Assembly (NCBI GenBank): GCA_947498325.1
Contig: CANMKE010000019.1
Coordinates: 1-64,000, forward strand
Source of the DNA: an uncultured Persicobacter sp.
GTDB taxonomy: Bacteria; Bacteroidota; Bacteroidia; Cytophagales; Cyclobacteriaceae
Direction: 5' to 3'
Length of the DNA stretch: 64,000 nt
In this document: one piece after another, positions 1 to 8,724 of the stretch
How the letters are laid out: every line of letters starts with the position of its first letter
Numbering within the stretch: position 1 is the first letter of the stretch
Position numbers and translations under genes: made by a program
Notes under the pieces: generated by a model
Database searches by the model: none
What the model was told of the DNA's origin: nothing
Seen by the model: the letters and a program-made list of their open reading frames with translations, nothing else

Positions 1-325
1 TTCGGATCGTTTGAACGCTGATATGTTACCGTATCCTCTTTGATATTGTAAATCAGATAGTCGTTTGGTGTTGCCCACCCAATATTCTCGATAGAGGAGA
101 AGTAAGCATATTCTGGTGTGTATGGATTGAAAACGTTCTTACTGAAAGGGAAATTGTCGGTATGAATATCCAGCTGTTTCAGCAATGAAGTGGTCACATC
201 AATCTGAGAAACGACCTTGTCAATTTTCTTCCCTTTGAACTCTTTTTTCAAAGGTTCACCATAAATAATAAATGGGATCAGGCGGTTTTCATAAGAATCC
301 AGTGGCCATTCACGTGGCGACTTGC
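1..325 (-). pseudogene. Duplicated 3' fragment of the LtaS-like sulfatase gene (left edge of window)
   Basis: This stretch matches 638-962 inside the intact sulfatase gene at a constant offset of 637 bp. I see only two differences in 325 bp: 138 versus 775 and 173 versus 810. Both are synonymous in the sulfatase frame (a Lys and a Leu codon). It corresponds to sulfatase residues of about 497-605. It breaks at 325/326, just after the metal-binding ADHSRKS motif, and joins a piece of an unrelated gene. It lacks the N-terminal membrane part and the catalytic Thr region, so it cannot encode a working enzyme. The left end lies outside the window. Confidence 0.9.
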
Positions 326-455
326 TTCCAAAGGATTCTCGCAGGAGAAAGGAGAACTGACTCCCACACTGAAAATCAAGCGTAAGGTGATTGATGAGCA
401 TTTCAAAAAGGAGATTGAAGAAATGTACGATGAGCCTAATAAAAAGCGGGCATAG
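326..455 (+). pseudogene. 3' end of a long-chain acyl-CoA synthetase (FAA1/AMP-binding type), 5' part missing
   Basis: The frame 327-455 encodes 42 residues and a TAG stop. It contains GELTPTLKIKRKVI, the characteristic C-terminus of long-chain fatty acid-CoA ligases of the FAA1 type, followed by a short charged tail. The reading frame upstream is replaced by sulfatase sequence at 325/326, so the gene is headless here. It is not derived from the fadD gene at 40657-42342, which ends differently. A strong terminator follows at once, consistent with this being the true end of an acyl-CoA synthetase gene. The simplest reading is that a complete copy lies just left of the window and this is the second copy of its tail within a tandem duplication. 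Confidence 0.8.
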
Positions 456-470
456 AAATTACAGGGTACA

Positions 471-509
471 AAAAAAACGATCGTTCAATGATGAGCGATC
501 GTTTTTTTA
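471..509. terminator. Bidirectional intrinsic terminator
   Basis: A perfect stem of about 13 bp (A-run plus CGATCG against CGATCG plus T-run) with an 11-base loop. It sits between the convergent acyl-CoA synthetase tail (+) and the sulfatase gene (-), so it can serve both. Confidence 0.85.
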
Positions 510-564
510 TATTCAAAATCTACGGTAGGGGCAAATCCTATCGAGATAGTTTTCAAAAGGTTTA

Positions 565-2451
565 TTATCTCTTCAAATAATCATCCAACAGGTATTCTGT
601 ATAAGCCTTGGCATGTTTGATGGTTTGCGCCTTTATTTTCGGATCGTTTGAACGCTGATATGTTACCGTATCCTCTTTGATATTGTAAATCAGATAGTCG
701 TTTGGTGTTGCCCACCCAATATTCTCGATAGAGGAGAAGTAAGCATATTCTGGTGTGTATGGATTGAAAACGTTTTTACTGAAAGGGAAATTGTCGGTAT
801 GAATATCCAACTGTTTCAGCAATGAAGTGGTCACATCAATCTGAGAAACGACCTTGTCAATTTTCTTCCCTTTGAACTCTTTTTTCAAAGGTTCACCATA
901 AATAATAAATGGGATCAGGCGGTTTTCATAAGAATCCAGTGGCCATTCACGTGGCGACTTGCGGGAGTGATCCGCCATAAAAACAAAGATGGTGTTTTTA
1001 TACCACGGTTTTTGCTGTGCTTTGGTCAGGAATTCCCCAATGCGGTGATCGGTATAGTTTGCGCCGTCCAGCAAACCGTTTTCACTTCTGCCCACATGGA
1101 AGGTCTTAAAGCTTTTCTGATCAAAAGGCGAGTGCGTACTGATGGTCAGGAACATATTATAAAAGGGCTTTTTGAGCTTGAAAGTGTCCATGTCCGCCAA
1201 CCAGCGGTCAAAATAAACCTCCTCATGGTAGCCGAGGCTTCCTTTCGGGATGTCTGTTTTAATATCGGGCTCATCCACAATCCTGTCCCACTTACGGGTA
1301 AACATCCATGCTTTTACATTCACATAGGATAATTGTCCGCCATAGTAAGCCGAGGCATAGTAACCGTTTTCCTGTAAATTATTGGTGATCGATGGCAGGT
1401 GCTGATGCTTGCTCAGCTGCCCAACAATCGAAGTATGTGGCTGCGCAGGGTAGCCCGACTGTGTTCCACTGATCCCCTGATCGGTACGGGTTGCCGAACT
1501 GATGCAGTTGGTGAACAGCAAACCATTGTCGATCAAAGTATCCAGAACAGGGGTAACATCTTTATAGCCGCCCAGCTGTTCCACCAAATCAGCAGAGAAA
1601 CTCTCCATCAATACAAACACAATATTTGGTCTTTTCTGATTGAAAATATGGACAGTCGTGTCTTTTTTAACGGTCAGCAAAGAATCCACAATGGCGTTGG
1701 CTTCCTCACGAGGCATATAGTGCGCAAAAGGATTTGTTGTTGAATTATGCTTGTTGTTGTCCAGGCTTTGCAGGAAGTTCCATGGGCCATTCACCGTTGC
1801 CGTATTGACAATCGGGAACTTACTGAAGTAAACATCCGACTGCGAAATCGGAATACTTTCGGTCAAACTGCCTCGGAATGCCCAAACGATTCCTACGGCG
1901 GTGATCACAAAATAGACAAAAGCCATCAGCCAGTGCGTTCGCCCAACTTTTGCGGGGCGTACCACAATGTAGCGATACAGGAAGAAGCCCACCACACACA
2001 AAAATGTGGCGTAGGCCATTGTTTGAAAAAACAAGGCAGGACCGGTAGAGTCTACAATAATTCCCGGCGATTTAATGTAATCCACCACGCGGTAATTCAA
2101 TCGGGTTTGCCACTCATCAAAAACAGGCAATTCCATCGCCATCATCATCGCAATAATGAAGGTGAAAAGCCCATTGAAGAAATGAACCACTTTTTTACCG
2201 ATTCTTTCCCCCCCGAAAAGGTTCATCAGCAGGGTGATAATAACAGGTAATGCCATCAAATAGCCTGAAGCCGACCGATCCAGCGGCAAGGCCTGCCAAA
2301 AGCTTTTGAAAATTTCACTATTGGGAACGGTTTCAAAAAGGTGCCGATTATGAAATATGAAAATAATGCGTGTGAAGGCGAAAAACCCCAGCCAATAAAA
2401 GTATTGCTGAAGCGTAAATATTATATTTGATCTTGAGAGGGATTTGAACAT
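565..2451 (-). CDS. LtaS/MdoB-like membrane sulfatase (phosphoglycerol transferase family)
   Basis: A 628-residue protein with about five N-terminal transmembrane segments within residues 1-195 and an extracytoplasmic alkaline phosphatase-like sulfatase domain from about residue 275. Metal-site landmarks are visible: PNIVFVLMES (acidic ligand near 283), a Thr in SATRTDQG near 322 at the nucleophile position of LtaS, and MADHSRKS near 490. Family members move phosphoglycerol or phosphoethanolamine groups onto envelope glycans or lipids. Bacteroidota lack Gram-positive teichoic acids, so the acceptor here is unknown. No partner gene lies in the same direction. A segment of the gene (638-962) is duplicated at 1-325. 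Family assignment is firm; substrate is not. Confidence 0.85.
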   Translation of the reverse strand: MFKSLSRSNIIFTLQQYFYWLGFFAFTRIIFIFHNRHLFETVPNSEIFKSFWQALPLDRSASGYLMALPVIITLLMNLFGGERIGKKVVHFFNGLFTFIIAMMMAMELPVFDEWQTRLNYRVVDYIKSPGIIVDSTGPALFFQTMAYATFLCVVGFFLYRYIVVRPAKVGRTHWLMAFVYFVITAVGIVWAFRGSLTESIPISQSDVYFSKFPIVNTATVNGPWNFLQSLDNNKHNSTTNPFAHYMPREEANAIVDSLLTVKKDTTVHIFNQKRPNIVFVLMESFSADLVEQLGGYKDVTPVLDTLIDNGLLFTNCISSATRTDQGISGTQSGYPAQPHTSIVGQLSKHQHLPSITNNLQENGYYASAYYGGQLSYVNVKAWMFTRKWDRIVDEPDIKTDIPKGSLGYHEEVYFDRWLADMDTFKLKKPFYNMFLTISTHSPFDQKSFKTFHVGRSENGLLDGANYTDHRIGEFLTKAQQKPWYKNTIFVFMADHSRKSPREWPLDSYENRLIPFIIYGEPLKKEFKGKKIDKVVSQIDVTTSLLKQLDIHTDNFPFSKNVFNPYTPEYAYFSSIENIGWATPNDYLIYNIKEDTVTYQRSNDPKIKAQTIKHAKAYTEYLLDDYLKR

Positions 2452-2628
2452 AGGAAGTTTTTTTGCAGATTATATCATTTTTTTGTTCAGGCAAAAGGAA
2501 CTATCGCAAATATTAAGCCTATTTTTGAATTTTTATAATATTCTATACAGAATCAAGATCGAAATAATTAGTTACTGAATTTTTTACTTGTTTTAACGAT
2601 TTATTCCCGCCAATCAGCAGGAAATCGT

Positions 2629-2636
2629 TATATTTG
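2629..2636 (+). promoter_or_regulatory. Candidate -7 element TATATTTG upstream of transketolase
   Basis: Exact match to the Bacteroidota -7 consensus TAnnTTTG, 29 bases before the ATG. I see no clear -33 TTTG at the usual spacing, so confidence is moderate. Confidence 0.5.
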
Positions 2637-2665
2637 CCGACAATTTCAACACGTTACAACTTCTG

Positions 2666-4690
2666 ATGAATAACGAAATTTTAAATCGTGCCGCGGATAA
2701 TATCCGTATCCTTTCTGCTGCAATGGTAGAACAAGCAAAGTCTGGTCACCCTGGTGGTGCTATGGGCGGCGCTGACTTTATCAACTTGCTTTATACTGAG
2801 TTTATGAACTACGACCCGAAAGATCCTCGTTGGATCAACCGCGATCGTTTCTTCATGGATCCAGGACACATGTCACCTATGTTGTATTCTCAGCTTCACC
2901 TATTGGGGCATTACAACATGGAAGATTTGAAAAACTTCCGCCAGTGGGGAAGCCCAACGCCAGGTCACCCAGAGGTAGATTTGGACCGTGGGGTGGAAAA
3001 CACTTCAGGGCCATTGGGTCAGGGACATACTATGGCTGTTGGTGCTGCGATTGCAGAGCGCTTTTTGGTGGCTCGCTTCGGTGAGTGGATGGCACACAAA
3101 ACTTATGCTTTCATCTCTGATGGAGGTATTCAAGAGGAAATTTCTCAGGGAGCAGGTCGTATCGCAGGTCACTTGGGCTTGGGTAACTTGATCATGTTCT
3201 ATGATGCAAATGATATTCAATTGTCAACAGAAGTAGATGAAGTAACTTCTGAAGATGTTGAAGCAAAATACGAAGCTTGGGGATGGCATGTAGTTACTGT
3301 TGAAGGTAACAATGTGGCTGTTCTTCGTGATGCCATGAAAGCAGCACAAGAAGAAACAGGCAAACCTTCATTGATCATCGGTAAGACGATCATGGGTAAA
3401 GGTGCTGTTACTGAAGCAGGCGAAAGCTTCGAGCGTAAAGTTTCTACTCACGGTCAGCCTTTGGGTGCTGCGGGTGCTTCTTTGGCGAAAACTGTTGAGA
3501 ACTTGGGTGGTGATGCTGCCAATCCTTTCGCAGTATTCGAAGATGTCGCTAAATTCTATGCGGAAGTTTTGGAAGAAAAAGCGGATTACGCTTCTACCAA
3601 AAAAGCAGAGCAAGCAGAGTGGGCGAAAGCTTATCCTGAATTGGCGGCCAAATTGGAGACATTCTTCTCAGGCGAAGCATCGAAAATCGACTGGGCATCT
3701 ATCGAGCAAAAGCAAGGTGTGGCTACACGTGCAGCTTCAGCGACTGTATTGGGTCACTTGGCTGAAAACGTGGAGAACATGATCGTTTCTTCTGCCGATT
3801 TGTCTAACTCGGATAAAACAGACGGTTTCTTGAAGAAAACACACGCTTTGGCGAAAGGTGATTTCACCGGTGCTTTCTTGCAAGCAGGTGTTTGTGAATT
3901 TACAATGGCAGTTATCGCTAACGGTATCGCCCTTCACGGTGGGGTACAGGTTGCGGTTGCGACATTCTTCGTATTCTCTGATTACATGAAGCCAGCTTTC
4001 CGTTTGTCGGCATTGATGGGCTTGCCAGTAAAATATATCTGGACGCACGACGCTTTCCGCGTAGGTGAGGACGGACCAACGCACCAGCCAATTGAGCAGG
4101 AAGCGCAAATCCGTTTGATGGAGAAATTGAAAAACCACCACGGCGACATGTCTTTGTTGGCTTTGCGTCCTGCAGATGCAGACGAAGCAACGGTTGCTTG
4201 GAAAATGGCGATGGAGAACGTGAAAACGCCAACGGCTTTGATCTTCTCTCGTCAGAACATCACTTCACACATGAACTTCGAGCAGGCTTTGGGTGCTGAG
4301 CGTGGTGCTTATGTAGTGAAAGCTGAGGCTCAGCCAGACGTAATCTTGGTTGCTTCAGGTTCTGAGGTAGCTACTTTGATGGAAGGTGCTACAACTTTGG
4401 AAGCACAAGGATTGAAAGTTCGCGTGGTTTCTGCTCCTTCTGAAGGTTTGTTCCGTGCGCAGGACAAAGCTTATCAGCAAGAAGTATTGCCAACAGAAGT
4501 TCCTACTTTCGGTATGACGGCAGGTTTGCCTGTAACGTTGGAAGGTTTGGTAGGCCCATTCGGTCGCGTATTCGGTTTGGATCATTTCGGGTACTCAGCA
4601 CCAGCAGGTGTTTTGGATCAGAAATTCGGTTTCACTGGCGAAAATGTAGTGAAGCAGGTAACAGCCTATTTGGAAGATTTCAAAAAATAA
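2666..4690 (+). CDS. tkt: Transketolase
   Basis: A 674-residue full-length transketolase that transfers two-carbon ketol units in the non-oxidative pentose phosphate pathway, using thiamine diphosphate in the cytosol. Visible landmarks are SGHPGGAMG near the N-terminus, DPGHMSP, GPLGQGH, the thiamine-binding loop in the Bacteroidota form SDGGIQEEISQG, and in the second half FFVFSDYMKPAFRLSALM and THDAFRVGEDGPTHQPIEQ. The order N-terminal TPP domain, pyrimidine-binding domain, C-terminal domain is complete. It stands alone, with a promoter-like element upstream and a strong terminator after it. Codons look regular and GC-rich compared with neighbours, as expected for a highly expressed gene. 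Confidence 0.97.
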   Translation: MNNEILNRAADNIRILSAAMVEQAKSGHPGGAMGGADFINLLYTEFMNYDPKDPRWINRDRFFMDPGHMSPMLYSQLHLLGHYNMEDLKNFRQWGSPTPGHPEVDLDRGVENTSGPLGQGHTMAVGAAIAERFLVARFGEWMAHKTYAFISDGGIQEEISQGAGRIAGHLGLGNLIMFYDANDIQLSTEVDEVTSEDVEAKYEAWGWHVVTVEGNNVAVLRDAMKAAQEETGKPSLIIGKTIMGKGAVTEAGESFERKVSTHGQPLGAAGASLAKTVENLGGDAANPFAVFEDVAKFYAEVLEEKADYASTKKAEQAEWAKAYPELAAKLETFFSGEASKIDWASIEQKQGVATRAASATVLGHLAENVENMIVSSADLSNSDKTDGFLKKTHALAKGDFTGAFLQAGVCEFTMAVIANGIALHGGVQVAVATFFVFSDYMKPAFRLSALMGLPVKYIWTHDAFRVGEDGPTHQPIEQEAQIRLMEKLKNHHGDMSLLALRPADADEATVAWKMAMENVKTPTALIFSRQNITSHMNFEQALGAERGAYVVKAEAQPDVILVASGSEVATLMEGATTLEAQGLKVRVVSAPSEGLFRAQDKAYQQEVLPTEVPTFGMTAGLPVTLEGLVGPFGRVFGLDHFGYSAPAGVLDQKFGFTGENVVKQVTAYLEDFKK

Positions 4691-4717
4691 TTTAAAGCCC
4701 TGAGCTTTATAAATTCA

Positions 4718-4753
4718 AAAGCCTCCATGAATTATTCATGGAGGCTTTTTTTT
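4718..4753 (+). terminator. Intrinsic terminator after tkt
   Basis: Stem AAAAGCCTCCATGAA / TTCATGGAGGCTTTT followed by a T-run, 27 bp after the stop codon. Confidence 0.9.
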
Positions 4754-4778
4754 ATTCCTATTCATCGGCCTGCCAATG

Positions 4779-4846
4779 CAGCTCTATTGCACTGCGAGTA
4801 TTTAGTATTGCCTGCCTCGCAATAGTTCACAGGAATAATTGAGCTG
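4779..4846. repeat. Nested inverted repeat upstream of the helicase-nuclease gene
   Basis: Outer arms CAGCTC (4779-4784) and GAGCTG (4841-4846) enclose inner arms CTATTGC-act-GCGAG (4784-4798) and CTCGCAATAG (4816-4825). The inner stem is perfect apart from a 3-base bulge. There is no T-run, so it is not a standard terminator. It could be a folded leader, a repeat-element remnant or an operator. Confidence 0.45.
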
Positions 4847-4957
4847 TATCCGTCGATAGGGACCTATTAATTGGTGATTATTTTTTTGTTCATTGGTGGG
4901 TGAAAATGGAGGGCAAGGTATTTGCTGTTCAATTAATATAAAATTTGAGTTATATAT

Positions 4958-7900
4958 ATGGAGAATGCGCAGTTAAGTAAAGCGTTTGTTGGTTCTTTGG
5001 AGAGTAAACTGAAGGTTGGGAATTTAAGAGCGATTCACCTGAATGCTACGCCAGGCCGAAGGAGAAATAGGCTCGACCTGATAGATCTGAAGAAAGTGGA
5101 GGAAAAATTACCTCAGGATCTTCTAACTGATTTGCTTACCAAACCGAAGTTTAGTCATAAAATAGCCGTCGATAGTAAGCAGCTTACCTTGCTTTCGGAA
5201 GAGCAACTGTCGCAGGCGGATAAGGCTTTGGGGAAACTCAAAAACCTCCATATGGATTTAACTTCTGATTTTCAGGAGCATGGGGTCAATAGCCTCGGTT
5301 TTGGGTATCCGATGTTAATCGCCCGAAATCCCAATATGCCCAAACAGTTGATTTGCGCCCCGCTTTTTATATGGCGTTTGGACCTTGAGAAAGATCCCCG
5401 AAATCTCAACGACTGGAAAATCAAAAAGAATGAAGATCATCCGATCATTATCAATGAGCAATTACGCTCTTATATTGAATCAGAATTTGGCGGGCTGAAA
5501 TTGCCTGAAATTCCTGAAGGGATGCTGGATGACAACCTCATTGATGAAGGTGAATTATTGCAGATGGTGAATACCATCATGGCTACCCTCAAAGCACAAC
5601 AAGTGGAGGCGATTCCTGAACTTTCCGCCACACCCGATAAAGCCCGGATGGAAAACCTGACGGGCTCCACCCCATGGATTGCCTGGAGTGGTGTTTTTGG
5701 CATGTTCCGTGCACAGCGCGAGAGTATTATTTATGACCTGAAGCACGTGCAGGATCATTTTGAGGATTTCAAAGAAACGGAAGACCACGACTCTTACCGC
5801 GCATTCACCACCTCCTCGGTAACAGTGGACCCAAGTCAGGAGAAGCTGATTCATTTGTTAGGTGAGGAACGAAAGCTCATCATTCAGGGCCCTCCCGGCA
5901 CAGGGAAAAGCCAATCGCTAACGGCCATTATTACCAATGCACTGGAAAATAATGCCCGCTGTTTGGTGGTATGTGAAAAGAAAACAGCCCTTGAAGTCCT
6001 TAAAAATAACCTTGCCAAAATCGGGCTCGATCACCTGTGTGTCGTTATTGATGACGTTAATAAGGACCGAAAAAAAGTGGTGGACGCTATCCGAAATATT
6101 GTCGATGGAAAAAACGAACTGCCTTTCGGGAATCTGAGTGTCAATGATTATGAGATGGCGCGCAGCCGTTTCGAGAAAATCAAAGTGCAGGCCAATCAAC
6201 AGTATCATCATGCTACGGCGAAGGTGCTTGGCGATTTCTCGTGGAAGGATGCCATTGCCAAAAAAATGAGTGCGGAGAAGAAGCTCTCCGATGGGCAACC
6301 GGAGCAATTGCCCCAACAGGGAAGTCTTGCCTTTACGATTGAAGAGCTCGCAAGTCTGGAGGATCAGATCAGGGATGCACAATATTTGTTTGAAGCCATC
6401 GGGCAGCTTGATTGTAGTTTGAAGTTATTCAAAGCCACTGTTTTTGAGCGGAAATTTTCTCAGACCCTGAGAAATGAACTGGATGGCAAGCTTGTGCAGG
6501 TTCAGGAAAATCTTAAAACCCTCCATAAGCAGTTGGCGAAGGCTGAAACAAGTTTTGGCGATAAACTCTGGGATCAGAAATCTCAGGGAGGATTGTTGTT
6601 TTTCATCAAGTCGATTTTCAACAGTAAGCTGAAACAGATGAAAGCAACAGCAACGGAGCTGGAACAGCAAGCATTGAAGCTTGATGCCTCCTTGAGCGCG
6701 CTGATCAGTAATCATCCGGTGGAAGGCATTCAGTCTGGTGAGGATATCAGTAGGTTTGTCAGCGAGAATGAGTCATTGCTGGAGCAATTGCAGGCAGACA
6801 TGAGATCCTACAAACCGTTCCACGACTGGCAATATTTTAAATCGCAAACAGCCCATCAGCAGGCACGGGTTCTAATAGATCATCTCGAACAGGTACCTGT
6901 TGCAGACTGGTACAACTGCTTTCAGTATTGGTATTTCAACAGTTTGCTGATGGCTAAAGAGCATGAACAAGTAGGGGTGCAGAATCAGGATGATCGATTG
7001 TTGCGCCAGCTGAATGAGCTTACGGCGGAAATTCAAAAGCATCAGGCGCAATACATCATCACGCAGCAATCTAAAAAAGTTCAGCAGACCCTCTCGCAGA
7101 AAAATCGGCAGAGCCTGAAATTATTGTTCAACTATCGGAAAAATAAAGCCCACCAAAGCAAGACGTCGCTAAGGAAAATTCTTGATCGGGAGTTTGATCT
7201 CTTCACCGATTTCTTTCCCGTAACAATGGTTAACCCCGTAGTTTGCAGTTCTATCATTCCTATGCAGGCAGACCTTTACGATCTCGTGATTTTTGATGAA
7301 GCTTCGCAGATTCGCCTTGAGGATTCCTATGCTGCACTGATGCGTGGCAAGTTTAAAATTGTTTCTGGCGATGTGCATCAAATGCCTCCTTCTTCTTATT
7401 TCAGCAAGGGTGGAGAAGCGGCAGAAGAAGAGGAGGGCGACGAGGAAGATGTGGCCTTGGCAGGTAGCGAGTCTTTACTGACTTTCGCCAAAGACAGCTC
7501 CTTTAAGTTTTCTTACCTTGATTTCCATTACCGCTCGAAACACCCACACCTGATTGATTTTTCAAATGCGGCATTTTATGGCGGTCGTTTGGTGCCTATG
7601 CCGAATTCAAAAAATTATTCGCCCATTAAGTTCCATGAGGTGAATGGGCTTTATGAAAACCGTACCAATCCAACGGAGGCCATGGAAATCGTGAAATTCC
7701 TGGCCAATGAAATTAAGCCTGATCAGCAGGGGCAACTTCCTTCTGTGGGGGTGGCGACTTTCAATATGGATCAGCGGAATTTAATCTGGGACATGATTTT
7801 CAAGGCTTGTGAGGAGTCTGCTGAATTTTCCAAAAAATTACAGGCGCTGACTGCCGCAGGATTTTTCGTGAAAAACCTGGAGAATATTCAAGGCGATGAG

Positions 7901-8575
7901 CGTGATATAATTATGTTATCAACCACCTTTGGTTGTAATACTGAGGGGAAATTCCGGCAAATTTTTGGGCAGCTGAACAATGTAACTAAAGGTTATAAGC
8001 TGCTCAATGTAATTGTCACCAGGGCCAAAGAACAGCTTCATGTGTTCAGCTCTTTTCCAAGTGAATCCTATGCAAAGTATTTGGATGAAATTGCAACTTC
8101 TGGCAACAATGGAAAGGGAATTCTATATGCTTATTTGGCTTATGCGCGTGCCTGTTCTAATGGAAATGAAGAGGAGCGACAAGGGATTTTAAATCATCTA
8201 CAACAGTATTCTGCAGAAAGCAGTTCTGCCGCGGAGGTGGGAGAAAATGAAACAGAATCCCCTTTTGAGCAGGAAGTTTATGAATACCTGCTGGATTTCT
8301 TCCCAAAAGAGTCGATCGTGTTGCAGTATCCTTTTGGTGGGTTCAGACTTGATTTTGTGTTGAAAAATTCAAAAGGGGAGCCTGTGATTTGTTTGGAAGC
8401 CGATGGTAAAAAATTCCACGAGTCTGATGAGGCTTATCGTTACGACCTCCACCGTCAGAATATTCTTGAGCAGCACGGGTTCAAAGTCTATCGAATTTGG
8501 TCTACAAATTGGTGGCAAGATCCTTTGGGTGAAATTCAGAAGTTAAGACGCTACGCTGAACAGTATTTAAATTAA
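4958..8575 (+). CDS. SF1 (UPF1-like) helicase with C-terminal DUF559/MTES_1575-type nuclease domain
   Basis: A 1205-residue protein. Walker A GPPGTGKSQS lies near residue 311. Motif II is VIFDEASQ near 776, and the GD.HQMPP motif III follows. The motif IV region is FHYRSKHPHLI, motif V region NIQGDERDIIMLS, and motif VI VIVTRAKEQLHVF. Between motifs I and II lies a roughly 450-residue helical insertion (1B/1C-like). An acidic stretch follows motif III. The last 105 residues match a restriction endonuclease-like fold of the DUF559/MTES_1575 group: FRLDFVL supplies an acidic residue, CLEADG.KFH the second, then a conserved YRIWSTNWW. Helicase-nuclease fusions of this build occur in phage and plasmid defence as well as repair. 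The gene is solitary, so defence is an inference, not shown. Confidence 0.85.
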   Translation: MENAQLSKAFVGSLESKLKVGNLRAIHLNATPGRRRNRLDLIDLKKVEEKLPQDLLTDLLTKPKFSHKIAVDSKQLTLLSEEQLSQADKALGKLKNLHMDLTSDFQEHGVNSLGFGYPMLIARNPNMPKQLICAPLFIWRLDLEKDPRNLNDWKIKKNEDHPIIINEQLRSYIESEFGGLKLPEIPEGMLDDNLIDEGELLQMVNTIMATLKAQQVEAIPELSATPDKARMENLTGSTPWIAWSGVFGMFRAQRESIIYDLKHVQDHFEDFKETEDHDSYRAFTTSSVTVDPSQEKLIHLLGEERKLIIQGPPGTGKSQSLTAIITNALENNARCLVVCEKKTALEVLKNNLAKIGLDHLCVVIDDVNKDRKKVVDAIRNIVDGKNELPFGNLSVNDYEMARSRFEKIKVQANQQYHHATAKVLGDFSWKDAIAKKMSAEKKLSDGQPEQLPQQGSLAFTIEELASLEDQIRDAQYLFEAIGQLDCSLKLFKATVFERKFSQTLRNELDGKLVQVQENLKTLHKQLAKAETSFGDKLWDQKSQGGLLFFIKSIFNSKLKQMKATATELEQQALKLDASLSALISNHPVEGIQSGEDISRFVSENESLLEQLQADMRSYKPFHDWQYFKSQTAHQQARVLIDHLEQVPVADWYNCFQYWYFNSLLMAKEHEQVGVQNQDDRLLRQLNELTAEIQKHQAQYIITQQSKKVQQTLSQKNRQSLKLLFNYRKNKAHQSKTSLRKILDREFDLFTDFFPVTMVNPVVCSSIIPMQADLYDLVIFDEASQIRLEDSYAALMRGKFKIVSGDVHQMPPSSYFSKGGEAAEEEEGDEEDVALAGSESLLTFAKDSSFKFSYLDFHYRSKHPHLIDFSNAAFYGGRLVPMPNSKNYSPIKFHEVNGLYENRTNPTEAMEIVKFLANEIKPDQQGQLPSVGVATFNMDQRNLIWDMIFKACEESAEFSKKLQALTAAGFFVKNLENIQGDERDIIMLSTTFGCNTEGKFRQIFGQLNNVTKGYKLLNVIVTRAKEQLHVFSSFPSESYAKYLDEIATSGNNGKGILYAYLAYARACSNGNEEERQGILNHLQQYSAESSSAAEVGENETESPFEQEVYEYLLDFFPKESIVLQYPFGGFRLDFVLKNSKGEPVICLEADGKKFHESDEAYRYDLHRQNILEQHGFKVYRIWSTNWWQDPLGEIQKLRRYAEQYLN

Positions 8576-8694
8576 TAGAAGGTTAGGCTTGCGGTCTTGT
8601 TACGAAAGGGAGGCTCGCGACTGGAACATCAAGCACAATTTTGTGGCTTTGCTTTATTCTGAAGGAGGAGCTCAATGCGCTGTTGTTGATGGAG

Positions 8695-8724
8695 GTGCCC
8701 CTTATTTTTGAGGGGCACTTTTTT
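8695..8724 (+). terminator. Intrinsic terminator after the helicase gene, overlapping the end of the convergent kinase gene
   Basis: Stem GTGCCCCT / AGGGGCAC with an 8-base loop and six T. It covers the last codons of the minus-strand kinase gene ending at 8702, so the two genes are packed tail to tail. Confidence 0.8.

Noticed and set aside
967-2250. Plus-strand open frames inside the sulfatase gene
   Set aside because: They lie antisense to a well-supported gene with clear motifs and have no recognisable domain.
4958-8575. A multi-gene defence system around the helicase-nuclease
   Set aside because: Flanking genes are transketolase and histidine kinases; no partner subunit, methylase or toxin is adjacent.
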